Shown here in pieces: positions 35,387 to 48,200 of a stretch of 64,000 nucleotides of DNA; position 1 is the first letter of the stretch, and each line of letters starts with the position of its first letter. The notes under the pieces were generated by a model. That model was not told the origin of the DNA, made no database searches, and saw only the letters and a list, made by a program, of their open reading frames with translations. The translations under genes and the position numbers were made by a program. The DNA comes from Diphasiastrum complanatum. Its lineage: Eukaryota > Streptophyta > Lycopodiopsida > Lycopodiales > Lycopodiaceae. Location: positions 19,067,779 through 19,131,778 of the forward strand of contig CM055108.1 of assembly GCA_029204225.1 (NCBI GenBank). Reading direction: 5' to 3'.

Positions 35387-36053
35387 TGTCAAATTTCAGA
35401 GTTTAAGGACTGAAATTGATCTACAAATGATCACAAAGAGTGATTGGTAGCTTGGGATCTTGATCTATATCAAGACTAGCTTCCAAATCTAGCTTCTACT
35501 TGACAATCGTTGTGATTCCAAGCAAGAACAATAGAAAATGATGATCCACGGCTTCACACGTGTGAATTACAGCTACTACACGGCCTGATAACAGAGAAAT
35601 AGTTTACTTATCATTTACTAAGCATTCATTCACAAAGAAAGTGCTTAAGAGAGTCAAAACACAAAGATTGCTTCACAAACCAAGATTTCTCATCATTAGC
35701 TCAATAATGGATCCATCATGGATCAAGTACAAAATCACAATACTCTCTCTCTAAGCTGCATCCAGCACGTGTGGGACAGCTCATTGTACTCATCCATATC
35801 CACTTTGGATAATATCTATCAAGTTTGCCACATCATCCATTGGTGGTTTGTGTTGACCTTCTAGATTCCTACAATCTAGGACCTAACTCCTATAATTTAG
35901 GAAATGTCATATTAGACTCAAATGAAAGCTAATCAAAATGGATTTGAATATTACAAGTGTCATTTCACACATGTGGACAGGTCCTCACACATGTGGATCC
36001 ACATAGATGTCAAAATACATCAAAAACCATGTGAAAATTGCTTATTTCTAATA
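35387..36053 (-). mobile_element. 3' LTR of the nested copia element
   Basis: A 667-bp LTR. In plus orientation it starts TGTCAAATTTCAG. In minus orientation it begins TATTAGAAATAAGC (TGTT decayed to TATT) after a purine stretch AAAATTGAGGAC. Its first 115 bp repeats at 39086-39201 with a handful of differences. Confidence 0.8.
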
Positions 36054-36119
36054 GTCCTCAATTTTTACATGATAAAACTATAGTACATCTATCTACAACT
36101 CCTAAGACTGATCTTAACT

Positions 36120-38533
36120 TGATAAATGAAGCCTTCGGCAAGGCTTTAGTGAGTAGATCAGCAAGGCAATCTGAAGAAGACACATGATGTAGCTTGATCT
36201 CCTTTGCTTGAACCTTTTCCCTCACAAAATGGTGAGCAAACTCTATGTGCTTGCTCCTTGCATGGAATGTGGGATTGGTTGGCTTGATTGGTTGTCACAA
36301 AATATTATTGGCTGCTCCTCAGCCTCCATGACTTGCAACTCCACCAAAAGCCTCTTCAACCATAGGATCTCCTTTGTTGTGGATGTTAGTGCCTTGTATT
36401 CCGATTCGGTTGAAGATAGAGAAATAGTATCTTGCTTTTTGGAAAGCCAAGACACTATGTCATTGCAAAAGAAGGTAACAAAAGCACTTGTGGGCCTCCT
36501 ATCCACCTTATCAATTGCAAAATCAGCATCCGAATATGCCCTTAAGGCAAGATTAGATCCATTATATAAAATGCCAAAGTTCTTGGTGGCCGAGACACCC
36601 TTTTTGCATTTTTCCAATGACAAACCAATGGATTTTGCATAGATTGGCTTAGTTTGCCTACACTATAACTTAGATCAGGTCTAGTTATAGTAAGATAGAT
36701 CAAGGAGCCTACAAGTCTCCTATATAGTGTGATGTCCTCAAAGGATGCTTCATCATCACTATTGGAAACTTTTACATTTTGGTCCATAGGAGTTTCTACT
36801 CCTTTACAATCTTTCATTTCAAACTTTTCCAAGATAGAAGAAGCATATTTGTATAGAACTCAAATCCTTGCCTCTTGAAACTTCTATTCCTAATATGAAA
36901 TGAAGATTACCAAGATCCATCATCTTAAACTCCTTAAACAATGCTACTTTCACTTCTTGTATACCATCAAGATCATTTCCACTAAGGATAATGTCATCGA
37001 CATACAAAATGAGAATGATGATTTTACCATCATTAAATCTTAAGTACAAAGAAGGATCATTAGCACTTACAACAAACTTAATAGAGTTCAAGAAAGTATT
37101 CAACCTAGAGTACCAAGCTCTAGGTGCTTGCTTAAGCCCATAAAGGCTTTTTAGCAAACAAACACGCTTTTCCTTCTTTGATGAAGCCCTCGGGTTCCTC
37201 ATGAAAATCTCCTCTTCCAAATATCCATTGAGAAAAGCATTAGTCACATCAAGTTGAAATAGAGGCCAATTGAAAGTAGTTGCAAGAGAAATAATCAACC
37301 TTATGGAAACTAGCTTAGCAACAGGAGCAAAAGTTTCATCAAAATCTACTCCCTTGGTTTGCAAGAACCCCTTTGCCACTAGCCTTGTCTTGTGTTTGTT
37401 GATGCTCCCATCTTGATTGTACTTCAATCTATAGATCCATTTGCACTCAAGTGGCTTTCTTCCTTGAGGAAGATCCACAAGCTTCCATGTATGATTCTCC
37501 ATAAGAGCATCATACTCCTTTTGCATGGCATCCCTCCATTCTTGTGACTCCATAGCTTCTTCAAAGCAACTTGGCTCATCAAACATAGAAGTTAGAAAAG
37601 TGTAAGAGGTAAGTGAATGTAGATCTTCCCTTTGTTCACCTTTGTCAACATAGGTGAGCCTTGAGAGCTTGGCCTTCCTTCTTGTAGATCTCCTTGGAGT
37701 CCTCGGATCTTGAGATGGATCTTCAAGATCTTGATCACATGTAGGCTCCTCCTCAAACCTTACAAGATCCTTGACATAAGATGTATTAGAAGCTTTCTCA
37801 TTCAACTTGTAGTAGTTAGTTACCTTCATCAAAAGTAACATCTCTACTCATTGAAATTTTCTTAGTGATTGGATTATAGACTCTATATCCTTTGCTATTT
37901 TCAGCATAACCAACAAAGATCCCTTTAATAGAAGTAGGATCATCCTTTTTTCTTGTAACTAATGCTTGAAAAACATAGCAAGTAGATCCAAAAATTCTTA
38001 GATCTTTAAAATTTGGCTTCTTACAAAATAGAGCCTCATAAGATGTTATGCCTCCAATGGGCTTACATGGCAATCTATTACACAAATAAGTTGCACAAAT
38101 AATAGCCTCTCCCCAAAAGGACTTAGGTAGAGATGCATCTAATCTCAAAGCCTTAGCACACTCACAAAGTGTTCTATTCATCCTCTCGGCTATACCATTT
38201 TGTTGAGGACTATAAGTACATGTAAGTTCTCTCTTAATGCCATTGGATTTACAAAACTCTATCATCTTGGTGGCTTCTTTCCACCTTTGGAGCTTGATGG
38301 TTGATCATCACTCTTGGTCTCTTTGTGTTGGATCTTCTTCTTTGACTTTGCCTTTTCTTGCTTGAAAAGTTGGCCTTCTCATCACCATCATGCAACTTCA
38401 AGGATCCAATCCTTTGGTCTCTAATGCTTTGAAGAACTTTGTTTCTAATCATAAGCACTCTAGAGGTATTTTTGGATTCATAAATTTCTTTAAGGTAGTT
38501 CCATGCCTCCTTGGCCGAGGTACAAGATGCCAC
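36120..38533 (-). pseudogene. Nested copia gag-pol, internally deleted
   Basis: Minus strand. Gag remnant 38533-38249 (SAKEAWNYLKEIYES) is joined by deletion to integrase at 38265-37816 (YSPQQNGIAERMNRT, LPCKPIGGITSYEALF). RT follows at 37841-36819 with KWIYRLKYNQDGSINKHK, ETFAPVAKLVSIR and catalytic LILYVDDIILSG. RNase H at 36832-36243 includes DADFAIDKVDRRPTSAF, SLSSTESEYKAL and FCDNQSS. The protease and the N-terminal part of integrase are missing. Small frame breaks at 36.83 and 37.83 kb indicate decay. RT itself is long and almost intact, so this is one of the younger copies in the window. Confidence 0.9.
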
Positions 38534-39072
38534 TTCCTATAGAAGTTCATTACTAACATTCATTTTCAAGCAATGTAATGCTAGTCTAGCTCTCTTTTTG
38601 TACCTCACTTGACCTTGCCCTCCATGAAGTTCTTCTTCCTCACCTATGACAAGATCAAACATATCTTGGAGCACAAGTAGTGACTCCATTCTTACTTTCC
38701 AAGTTGAATAGTTATTAGAATTTAGCCTTTCACTAGCCTCAAGAAGACTCCAATTGAACCCACTCTATCTAGTAACACCATTTACTCATCAAATCTATGA
38801 AGGAAACAATGGTTTTTCATAAGCACATCACTAGTTTCACTCTACACAACTTGTTTGAAGCTCAAATATTGAAAAAACACAAAGTTTTGGTGAAAATACA
38901 ACTCCAGCAGCCTCTCACAGTGTGAGAAGTACATCTGAACTTTCCACACTAATCTGAACCTCAACATTACAAGTAAACTATTAGAAAAGGTTGCCCTCCT
39001 TCAAAATGAATCTAGCACCAATGCTTTCACCAAAATGAAGACTTTTGGATCACCAACTAACCTCTTTGACTT

Positions 39073-39085
39073 GGCTCTAATACCA
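39073..39085 (-). promoter_or_regulatory. Primer-binding site of the nested copia element
   Basis: Minus-strand TGGTATTAGAGCC abuts the LTR end (TGACA). It differs by one base from the initiator-Met complement. Confidence 0.8.
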
Positions 39086-39201
39086 TGTCAAATTTTAGAG
39101 TTTAAGGATTGAAATTGATCTACAAATGATCACAAAGAGTGATTGGTAAACGTGGGATCTTGATCTATATCAAGATTAGCTTCCAAATCTAGCTTCTACT
39201 T
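39086..39201 (-). mobile_element. Truncated 5' LTR of the nested copia element
   Basis: Only the 116 bp next to the PBS survive. The rest was deleted, and CACTA sequence resumes at 39202. Confidence 0.8.
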
Positions 39202-41400
39202 ATGGATTGCAACATCTTATGCCAATCATGCGATTTCAATCCACTTAATTTACCATCTTTGGTAAATGATTTGCATAAAGAATGTGCATAGTCTGTTGGA
39301 GTTCTCATTTGTTTTATGATGTGTTTAACATGTGAGAGTTGCTCGTTTGTAAGAATCCATGGCACGCTAGGTAGAATCTCATCTCCACCTTCAGTGTATT
39401 GAATCCAATAGAATTTCACGTCGGCTGCTTGTAGATCTTCACGAGCTGCGGAGTTGTCTTTTATGCCAATGATGTGGTTCCATAGCGATTCACCAAAGTT
39501 TTTGAATATGTGCATAGGTTCCAATAGATGATTTATCAATAAATTTCTCCAATAGGATAATCTATGAAAAATAGACAACTGTTTCATACCATCAATGGAT
39601 TCATTCCATGACGAATTAACATCATGATGTATAAGCCATTCACCATGCCATTCCGCTACTCCCATGCGTGAGGGTGTGGTGTAGTTAAAAGATTATTTTC
39701 TTGCCCCCCAAAAAATTGCCTATTTTACCTTTGAAAATGATGATCAAGCGGCAAGTATTTGCGTTGATTTTTGTAGACCACTTTTTTCAACATATTTGTG
39801 CTATGCTGACCTTCCAAAAGTGGTTCACAAATGTAACATGCATTGTAACCCGATGTGGTTAAACCTACATAGTTCATAAACCAATGTGAGATAAGCTTAG
39901 TGAAATGTACTCAAACGCTAAAACCTAAAATGGATTCGTATGATTTTATACATAGATGATCATTCACTTAAACTGGGGTAGTCATGCATCGTCCACATTA
40001 GAATTCCACGAACAATGAAGCTTCTTTGTTGTATAGGTCTCGAGATGTCGTAAGCATAAATACCATTCCAAAAAATGCACAATTCATCAACCAAAGGTGA
40101 AAGTTATACATCCATGTTCTTGGCCTTGTACTTTCCTGGAATTAATAGAAATAATAACAAGTGGCCCGTTTTTATACTCAACCATATAGGTATAGTATAA
40201 TTAACAAGGACAACTGGCTATGTGGACCAAGTTGACGCAACGCTAAAAAGATTTACGTCATCCATAGCAAGGCCAAATCATAAATTACGAGGTTCATTTT
40301 TTAACTCGGGCCATTGGTCTTCAATATGTTTTCATGCAAGTGAGTCATTTGGTACTCGCATCACATTACCCATAGATTGATTTTTGACATGCCAATCCAT
40401 TAGTTGTGCCAATGATTTACATCAAAATAAACGTTGCAATCGTGGGATAATTTAAAAATGTCATAACACTTTTCGTGGCACTTTATTCCCATGTACGTCA
40501 TCTTGATAAAGTGAAGCGTACACGTTGGACATTGAAGCTATTCTGAATGCTCACCTCTATATAAAACATGGCCTTCTGGACATGCATATATTGTGTCATA
40601 ATCCATCCCAAGCACATTCTTTTCATGTTTTAGGTATTAAGTTTTCTTTTGGAAGTATTCTTTGCAACAATTAAAAAAAATAGCAATGTGAGTTGTTAAA
40701 ACTTAGAAAAAAAACTCAACTTAATGTAAATACACTATTAAGTACAAAAGTTGTGTTATGTGTTACGTACCCGAATAATGATGTGACACTACGGTTTCCA
40801 TTTGTATGTTACGTGAAGGTTTAGAATAAGAATTGACGTAGCTAGTCTCAAAATGGATGTTCCTGGATACAAAGGAGTGTCTGCCTCCTTGCGCAACAAA
40901 ATCTTGTCTTCATCCATCTCAAATTGTTTGTGATCTCCATTTTCATTAGAAGATGCATGCAAAGCATCATTCTCGTTTGTTTTCAAAGTAAGATTCAAAC
41001 ATATTGTGCATTGCTCCATCGTGTTGCACCTCAGCGTCATTATCATTAGAATCAAGTTGATTACTTTTTTTTCAAATTGTATATTCCTCTTGAATTTGTT
41101 TTGTTTTTTGTTCTCTAATGTCTATCAAAACTTGATGTTGATTATAATTAAACATAGATGGGTCAATTTTGTGGAATGGCATTTGATTTATTGGCTACAC
41201 ACATTAAACAAATTCAATAAATAACGTATATAGATTGACAAATATTATAATAAAAAAAGTCATTTAAAGCTAACAAACCTGAACGTCTTCCAAATTTGAT
41301 GGTTGACCCTCATCTTTTCTTCCACACTTCAACAAATGATTTTCAACAATGCATCTCTTAGGCATCTTTTGCCCATCACACTTGATGCATGTGCACCATA
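39202..41400 (-). pseudogene. CACTA transposase (TNP2) N-terminal and core part
   Basis: The minus strand starts near 41400 with RCIVENHLLKCG. Then comes KEADTPLYPGTSILRLATSI near 40.85-40.93 kb, the TNP2 N-terminal signature. Around 40.45-40.62 kb it reads LGMDYDTIYACPEGHVLYRG, CPTCTLHF and FKLSHDCNVYF, the next conserved TNP2 block. At 39665-39189 it reads LEPMHIFKNFGESLWNHI, SAAREDLQAADV and SGLKSHDWHKML, the end of the TNP2 core into DUF4218. Multiple stops separate these blocks. In domain order it continues into 35386-34663 beyond the nested copia. Assignment to En/Spm-type transposase is firm. Confidence 0.8.
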
Positions 41401-41856
41401 TTTTATCTTGAAATAATTTTTTTGTGAGAAACAAAAATCAAGTACATGTCACTTTAGCACAATATTCGAGGTCATGTTTAACTTATAGTAACAAAGTCTT
41501 TATGAACAAAAAGTTATACATATTTACTATTTACTATGTTGACTTGAGTAGTGTCTTCATTGCTGGACTGATTTGAATGTAATTCATCTCCTTTGTGATA
41601 AACTGCATATATGCACAAGTACAAAACACAAATAACATAGAATTTGTCAATTTGAAAATATGTTCATTTTTATCTTTCGATATTTAGATAACATGATTCT
41701 TATATGCAAATTATTGTATGATTCTCATGTTTTGATTTTTAGATAGTATGATTCTTATAAGTGGCATTAAAGTTTTGTAGTTGATTTTCTTTTCTACTTC
41801 ATATCCATATATTAGGGTTTATTGTAATGTATTGTATGTTTATGAATGTAGTAATC

Positions 41857-43609
41857 ATGTCGGGGTCCGACAGTGGTGAGAGCTCGAGACATTATGTTTC
41901 AAATTTTTATGCATCACTAACTCCCAAGCAAAAAGCACAATTGCACAGTTTGATGCTTAGCCAAGTCGAGGGTGGTCCCTCACAAGTGGTCGTGGCTCTC
42001 GCCCCTATCGAAGAGTCATCCACCAATCCCTATTACGATGTGGATCCTCAAGGGAACATAATCGCCAACCATAAAGGGAAGGTGGTTATGGATCGACAAT
42101 ATTCGTTATGCCAACGAAAGGCGGGCTTGCAAGTAAGCATGGTAAGTGAATCTAAACTACTCTTATAGTTTGTCTTTGATTTCATATGATTTTCTTTTTT
42201 AACATGCGTTATGACTAGTTGCTCCTATCTAGCTCTAAACTAAGTCCAACTAAAATTGAATGGATAGTTGGCGAACTATGGACGTCTACCAACTAAGGAA
42301 GAGTACGACTTTGCCTTTAGAGAATCATACGAGGCATTAGTCGAGAAATTGAAGAGCGAGGGTCATCCTCCACGTGTAAGTTTCTTTGAGACATTTAAAA
42401 TTTGTATTCTTTGTATATTATTGTTGTAAAATGTGTACGTGTTCACTCTTAACCATTAGTATGATCAAGTAATAAATAGTATTGTGTCTTGTATGTTTGT
42501 TTTCATGTAGAGCGGATGTCATGACGTGGATCGTCCTCCCACCCCTATCAAAAAGTCATCCATGAATCCCTATTACAACGTGGATGCTCAAGGGTACATA
42601 ATTGTCAACCGTAAAGGGAGGGTGGTTATTGACCAATTTTATTCATTATGCCAACTAAGCATGGGCTTGCGAGCAAGCATGGTAAGTGAATCTAAACTAA
42701 TCTTATAGCTTGTCTTTGATTTCATATGATTTCTTTTTAAACATACATTATGACTAGCTGCTCCAACCTAGCCCTAAACTAAGCCCAACTAAAATTGAAT
42801 GGGTAGTTGGCAAACTATGGACGTCTACCAACTAAGGAAGAGTACGACTTTGCCGTTAAAGAATCATGCGAGGCATTAGTCAATAAATTGAAGAGCGGGG
42901 GTCATACTCCACATGTGAGTTTCTTTGAAACATTTAAATTTTGTATTCTTCGTATATTATTGTTGTAAAATGCATACGTGTTCGCTCTTAACCATTAGTA
43001 TGATCAAGCATTAAATACTAATATATTTTGCTTGTTTTCATGCAGAGTGGATGTCACGATGTGGATAGTCCTCCCGCCCCTGTCGAAGAGTCATCCACGA
43101 ATCCCTATTACTACTTGGATCCTCAAGGGAACATAATCGCCAACCTTAAAGGGAGGGTGGTTATGGACCGACTACATTCTTTATGCCAACAAAAGGTGGC
43201 GGTCTTGCAAGCAAGCATGGTAAGTGAATCTAAACTACTCTTTGTCTTTGATTACATATGATTTTCTTTTTTAAAATGCATTATGACTAGCTGTTCCAAT
43301 CTAGCCCTAAACTAAGTCCAACTAAAATTGAATGGATAGTTGGCGGATTATGGACGTCTACCAACTAAGGAAGAGTCCATATTTGCCTTTAGGAAATCAT
43401 ACAAGGCATTAGTCGATAAATTGAAGAGCGAGGGTCATCCTCCACGTGTAAGTTTCTTTGAAACATTTAAATTTTGTATTCTTCGTATATTATTGTTATA
43501 AAACGTGTATGTGTTCACTCTTAATCATTAGTATGATCAAGCATTAAATACTAATGTGTCTTGTTTGCTTGTTTTCATGCAGAGCGGATGTCACGACGAC
43601 GATGAGTAA
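41857..43609 (+). CDS. CACTA accessory protein with tandemly repeated two-exon module
   Basis: Seven exons join in frame: 41857-42141, 42268-42375, 42511-42681, 42807-42914, 43046-43219, 43340-43447 and 43583-43609 (326 aa), every intron phase 0 and GT-AG. The first encodes MSGSDSGESS and LTPKQKAQLHSL. Then a module of exon A (STNPYYDVDPQGNI, GRVVMDRLHSLCQ) and exon B (YGRLPTKEEYDFAF, ALVEKLKSEGHPP, exactly 36 codons) occurs three times, period 540 and 535 bp, followed by SGCHDDDE and stop. Exon B is related to the penultimate exon of the CACTA gene at 18.4 kb, so this is probably the second (TNP1-type) CACTA gene, head-to-head with TNP2. In-frame ATGs from 41827 could extend it by 10 codons. 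I do not recognise a named domain. Confidence 0.6.
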
Positions 43610-44079
43610 ATTAGGTTTTTAATATAAATTTTTAGTTCATCTATCGTAAGTTAGAGAGACTACAAAAGTAGGAGTTTTGTGATACATTAATTGACATTTT
43701 CAATATATATATTATTGCAATTGATCACAATATTGTTATTGGTTCTATATGTTGAAATTTGAAATATGAGCAATGTCGGATTCCAAGATGTGCAATGTCT
43801 TAACTAACTAGGAATTTTGAAACTTTGTGCAATGTAGTATTTTCAAAAAGTAATACAATAAGATATTGTAATTGATAATGCGAATTAAGTAATATAAGTA
43901 TAGAAAGCACCTCATGCTTGTTGCTTGTCACTTGATCCAAATGTCGAATGCAATCCAAAGATATTGTCTCAAAAGCAATCCAAGACTAGCGTCTCTCCAA
44001 GAACACGACTCAAAGAATAAACCGATAAAAATGCGCATGCTATTTTTTACACATTATTTATTTATTTATTTACCCAATC

Positions 44080-44320
44080 AAGGTCGTCAGATTCCGACAT
44101 AAAAACCCATCGGGCATACGTAAGATTATTCGTCGACACCCGTCGGATGTCATCAGACACGGTTCTATTAACAAATGTTGAAATTCGACATGTTTTTAGA
44201 TGTCGGATTGCAATATTCATTTATACATCAGACACCCTCGTTAGACATTTTTTGAGCACGTTCGGTAAGAATAGACGTTAGAATTCGATATCATTTTGGA
44301 CGTCGGTATTGCGACATCAT
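44080..44320. repeat. Subterminal repeats of the CACTA element
   Basis: About eight variants of GTCGGATTGCGACAT in both orientations (for example CAGATTCCGACAT, GATGTCGGATTGC, CGGTATTGCGACAT). Confidence 0.6.
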
Positions 44321-45220
44321 CCACTGAGTGACCATGCTTGTGCTAGGAAGTATCATGATATCCGTTGCAGATGGGACATTACGATGGATAGTATAACGAG
44401 GAGACTGGAATGTATCTGTGGAAGACATAATGATCAGAAACGAAAAGTAAGACGCATGAATGTATATATGAAAACAGTTCAAAAAATTTGGAAGGCTTTG
44501 GTCGCGGGAAAAATTGGCAAGACCTTCGCTAGCACAAGTGAAGAATGAATCGAATTCAGCCAACTTATAGGTGAATTTGGAGGGTCCATTAATACTAGTT
44601 TGGTTGATCATTTCTGAATAAACATTTGCAGTCATATACAATACTGTGAAAATAGGCTATAAAAATCTCGGCAAAGGTTTCTGAGGATCTGAACCTATTT
44701 GGCGAACGTTTTCCAGGGCTGGTGGAGGATGAACCTTCGCCCAGGAGGGTCCTTCGCCCAAGTATTGTCATAGATGTATTTTTTCAAGATCTAAGGCTAT
44801 GGCCAACCTAATTTTGACATTTTAAGGTCATCTAGCATGTCAGCGAAGGTTCAGTAAGGTGCTCGATGAAGGTTTCCAAAATGACATATTGCTAATCATT
44901 CGCCTGACTCAAAAAATGAATTTTTTTTGGATAAGAATCTTCGCCCAACTCAATTTAGATATATCTGAAGTGGATGTATTGTTTGGAGGCTCAACAAGGG
45001 TCTTTGATACTCTATAGGCAACATCTAACTGAAACAATGATTTTATAAGTCATTTTTCATCAAAATTATTGTCCTTCCTTTTTCCCATGCTGATGAATTT
45101 TCTGAATTTTGCTCATCAGTCTTTTCTCAGTTTTTTTTTTAACTGTCTTTTTCAAACGGAAACTGAACAATTAAATAAAACAAAAAATTAAAAAAACAAA
45201 TAAAATTAAAAATCATTGAG
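44321..45220. other. No gene; recurrent CTTCGCCCAA-like motif
   Basis: No gene recognised. Between about 44515 and 44950 the motif CTTCGCCCAA (or its complement, e.g. TTGGCGAACG, GCGAAGGTT) recurs about nine times. It may be the 3' non-coding region or LTR of the minus-strand gypsy element beginning at 45222. Confidence 0.45.
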
Positions 45221-45221
45221 A

Positions 45222-48200
45222 TTAGGCTTGTTGAACTGGCGGAACAGGCTGCCAAAACTTGCGTAATCGGTTGCGATTCAGCGGAGTATAAAATCGTTTT
45301 CCATCCAAGTGGTCAAGAATTACTGCACCATAGTTCAGAATTTTCTTCACTTTATATAAGCCTTCACCGGTAAACTTCAATTATTCCTTGATCAACTTGG
45401 TTTTGTACATCAGTGCAAGATCTCTTGCTTTCAGATCCTTTTTGTGCAATTGACGATCGTGCCATGCCTTTCGGTGGGCTTTCTCTACTACAAACGCATG
45501 CACTATCATCAATCGTGTTTCACATAATTTGTGCAACGCTTCATGACGTAGTTGTAAAAACTTATCATCATTTAACAGTTCTGTTGCCGCTATGTGTAAA
45601 GATGGGATTAAAAATTCAATCGACATGACAACATCTTGACCATAAACCAGTTGAAAGGGTGTTTTATTTGTACTATTTTTGTAAGCGATTCTAAATGCCC
45701 ATAATGTTGTATACAGTTTATGTTCTCAATCAGACCAACTCGCTTCAATTGTCTTTGTCATAATAGTGTAGAGAATCTAATTGGAATACTCAGCTTGGCC
45801 ATTCCCTCTAGGATAGTAAGGAGTATTAAATCTGTGTATAATAAAAAATCTTCCAATAAACACTTTATTGTTTAATTAACAAATTGTGTACCCCGGTTAA
45901 ATGCAATATTGGTGTTGAAGTTAATGCTTTTTTTAGTTTTTCAAAGGCTTCTAATGCCTCTACTGTCCAAATAGGAACAATAGTCAGTTTTTATATAGGT
46001 CTTGCTAAATCCACAAAGAAGATAATAAAAATTTGATAGTAGTGACCCATAAACACATAAACTCCACGAATTGTTGTTGGTGGTGGCAATTCCACAATAA
46101 TCTTGATTTTAGAATAATCTGTGGCAATACCATGTCTCGATATCACATGCCCAAGCACAACTCCATGGGAACTCATATCTGGCATTTTTCTAGATTTAGA
46201 GAAATTTGATATTTGCGACATCTTTCAAGTACTTTCTCCCAAATGGTCTGTATCTATACTATGGACTCCTAGGTCATCCAAGTAAATTTCAAGGAATTTA
46301 TGTAGATAATCTTTAAAAGCAAATCGCATCACTCTTTGGAACAAACTTGGTGCATTACAGAGTCCAAATGACATTACTTTGTAAGCATAGGTGCCCCATT
46401 CTGTTGCAAAAGTGGTTTTATGGCGATCGGCAGGTGCAATCTTAACCTGGTTGTAACCACTAAATCCATCCAGGAAACTATACGCTTATGCTCCAGCAAG
46501 GTGATCCAAAATGCTTTCAGTAAAAGGTATCGAAAAGTGATCCTTTCTCGTCACTTTGTTCAAAGCCTTGAGATTCATACAAATTCTCAATTTTTTATTA
46601 TTCTTAGGAACAATGAAAATCTATGAGATCCATTCGGTATGGTCGATCTCATAAATGAAATCGGCATCAAACAATCTCTGAAGTTCTTTCTTTATCAGGT
46701 CCGCAACATTAGGATTACAATGATAGAACTTTGTAACCTTTGGAACTGCATCAGGTACTAAAGGTATGGTATGTTCAATAACTGACGTTGGAATACCCTC
46801 CAGATCTTGATAAGTCCATGCTAAGAAATCTTGATACTTAATAAGTAACATGCGGAGTGCTTGATACTATTCAGGATTAAGTTGTGATCCGACTTGTACA
46901 ATATTTTGTGGTTCTCCGGGTTTGGCAAGATTCATTGGTTGTGTCCTAGCTGGGCCATCATAAACATCTTTCGAGTCTGGCATGTGTTCTTCGGATTCAC
47001 GATGTGCGTAACATGATAACCACATCATCCAATGTATAACGTTTAAAATGTTCGGGCATATCATGTTGGACTACATCTGCTTGTTCCTTTTCAAAATGAC
47101 TTGTCTTGAATCTTCGCTTAGCCTTCTTAGCAAGAATTGATCGTGGAGGTGAGGACTTCCGAGACGATGATGTCTTGCTAGAATTCTGACTTCTAGAATT
47201 ATCCTCGACTTTTCCTTTTCCTTTATCCAATAAGGGTGGCACATTCATTGAATCCATATTTTGAGGAGGATTGTCCCATTTCATGACCATATTATAGTGT
47301 TGCTTGGCTTGTTTCTTCGTCGTTGATCCTATGATCCTATCTTTCTTCAATATAACTGCTTTAGGCAGTTTTATTGTTGGTTCATCAGGAACATTACGCA
47401 CTTCAAATCTGGTCAGATCCATATGATTTAGAATATGCTCATCCATAAGTTCTGCATTGTCATCATAAGTCAAGGCATGACTCACATGTATGAGGTCATC
47501 TTCAATCGGATCTGGTATAGGTTCCGTTGATATCCAAGCTACATTCAGCACATTCAATGGAAAAGTGATCGGTGTATCCAAGATTCGATCCAATAAGAAA
47601 ATCTTGCTCAAATCTAACTGATTATTTTTTTGACACAATATATCTTGTTGTACAATCAATCGTTGCAAGAGCTTCATTCTAGTTGACAATATCCGTTTGA
47701 GAATCGTAATGAGCTCCCAAATTTTTCTCTAGTCGATCACAAGTATGATCCATTGTTGATGAATCATCATCCTCTTTTTGAACCACTGGTTTGATAGTCC
47801 AAGTTGCAGGATCAACTTTGACTACATGTTCACAATTTTCAAAACTGATTTTCCCGGTACCCCAATAGGACTCGGTAGACATTTGGTGCTTCTGGTAAGT
47901 CCATTACTATGAAAGTAATGACGAACTGTACTTCCGCAATCCTGACAGGTATATCTTCAATTATTCCTCACGGATGAACTATCGTTTGATCAGCTAGCTT
48001 AATGGCAAAAGTCACATGCTTGATCTTTGTAAGGCCCGATTTTGCACATAGCTTTGTAGAAATCAGGTTAACTCCTGAACCACCATCTATCACAGCTGCT
48101 TTTTTAGGAAATTGTCTATGCCGTATCAATAGGGTGATATTTTTTTGTTCACTTTCCCAAGCTACTCTGACATGGAGTACGTCATTGGATTTTTCAAATC

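Larger units (their letters stand above)
34010..44320. mobile_element. CACTA (En/Spm) DNA transposon with nested copia element
   Basis: The left terminus CACTACAACAAGACACGC starts at 34010. On the minus strand lie TNP2 transposase pieces (41.4-39.2 kb and 35.4-34.7 kb), split by a copia element at 35387-39201. On the plus strand lies a seven-exon accessory gene (41857-43609). The right-hand region 44080-44320 carries repeated GTCGGATTGCGACAT-like motifs, expected as subterminal transposase-binding sites. I could not find the matching right terminus (…GTAGTG), so the right boundary is approximate. The element is not autonomous because TNP2 is broken. Confidence 0.7.

Noticed and set aside
43610-44320. 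Search for the right CACTA terminus (…TTGTAGTG)
   Set aside because: No such end is present, so the right boundary is left approximate rather than claimed.
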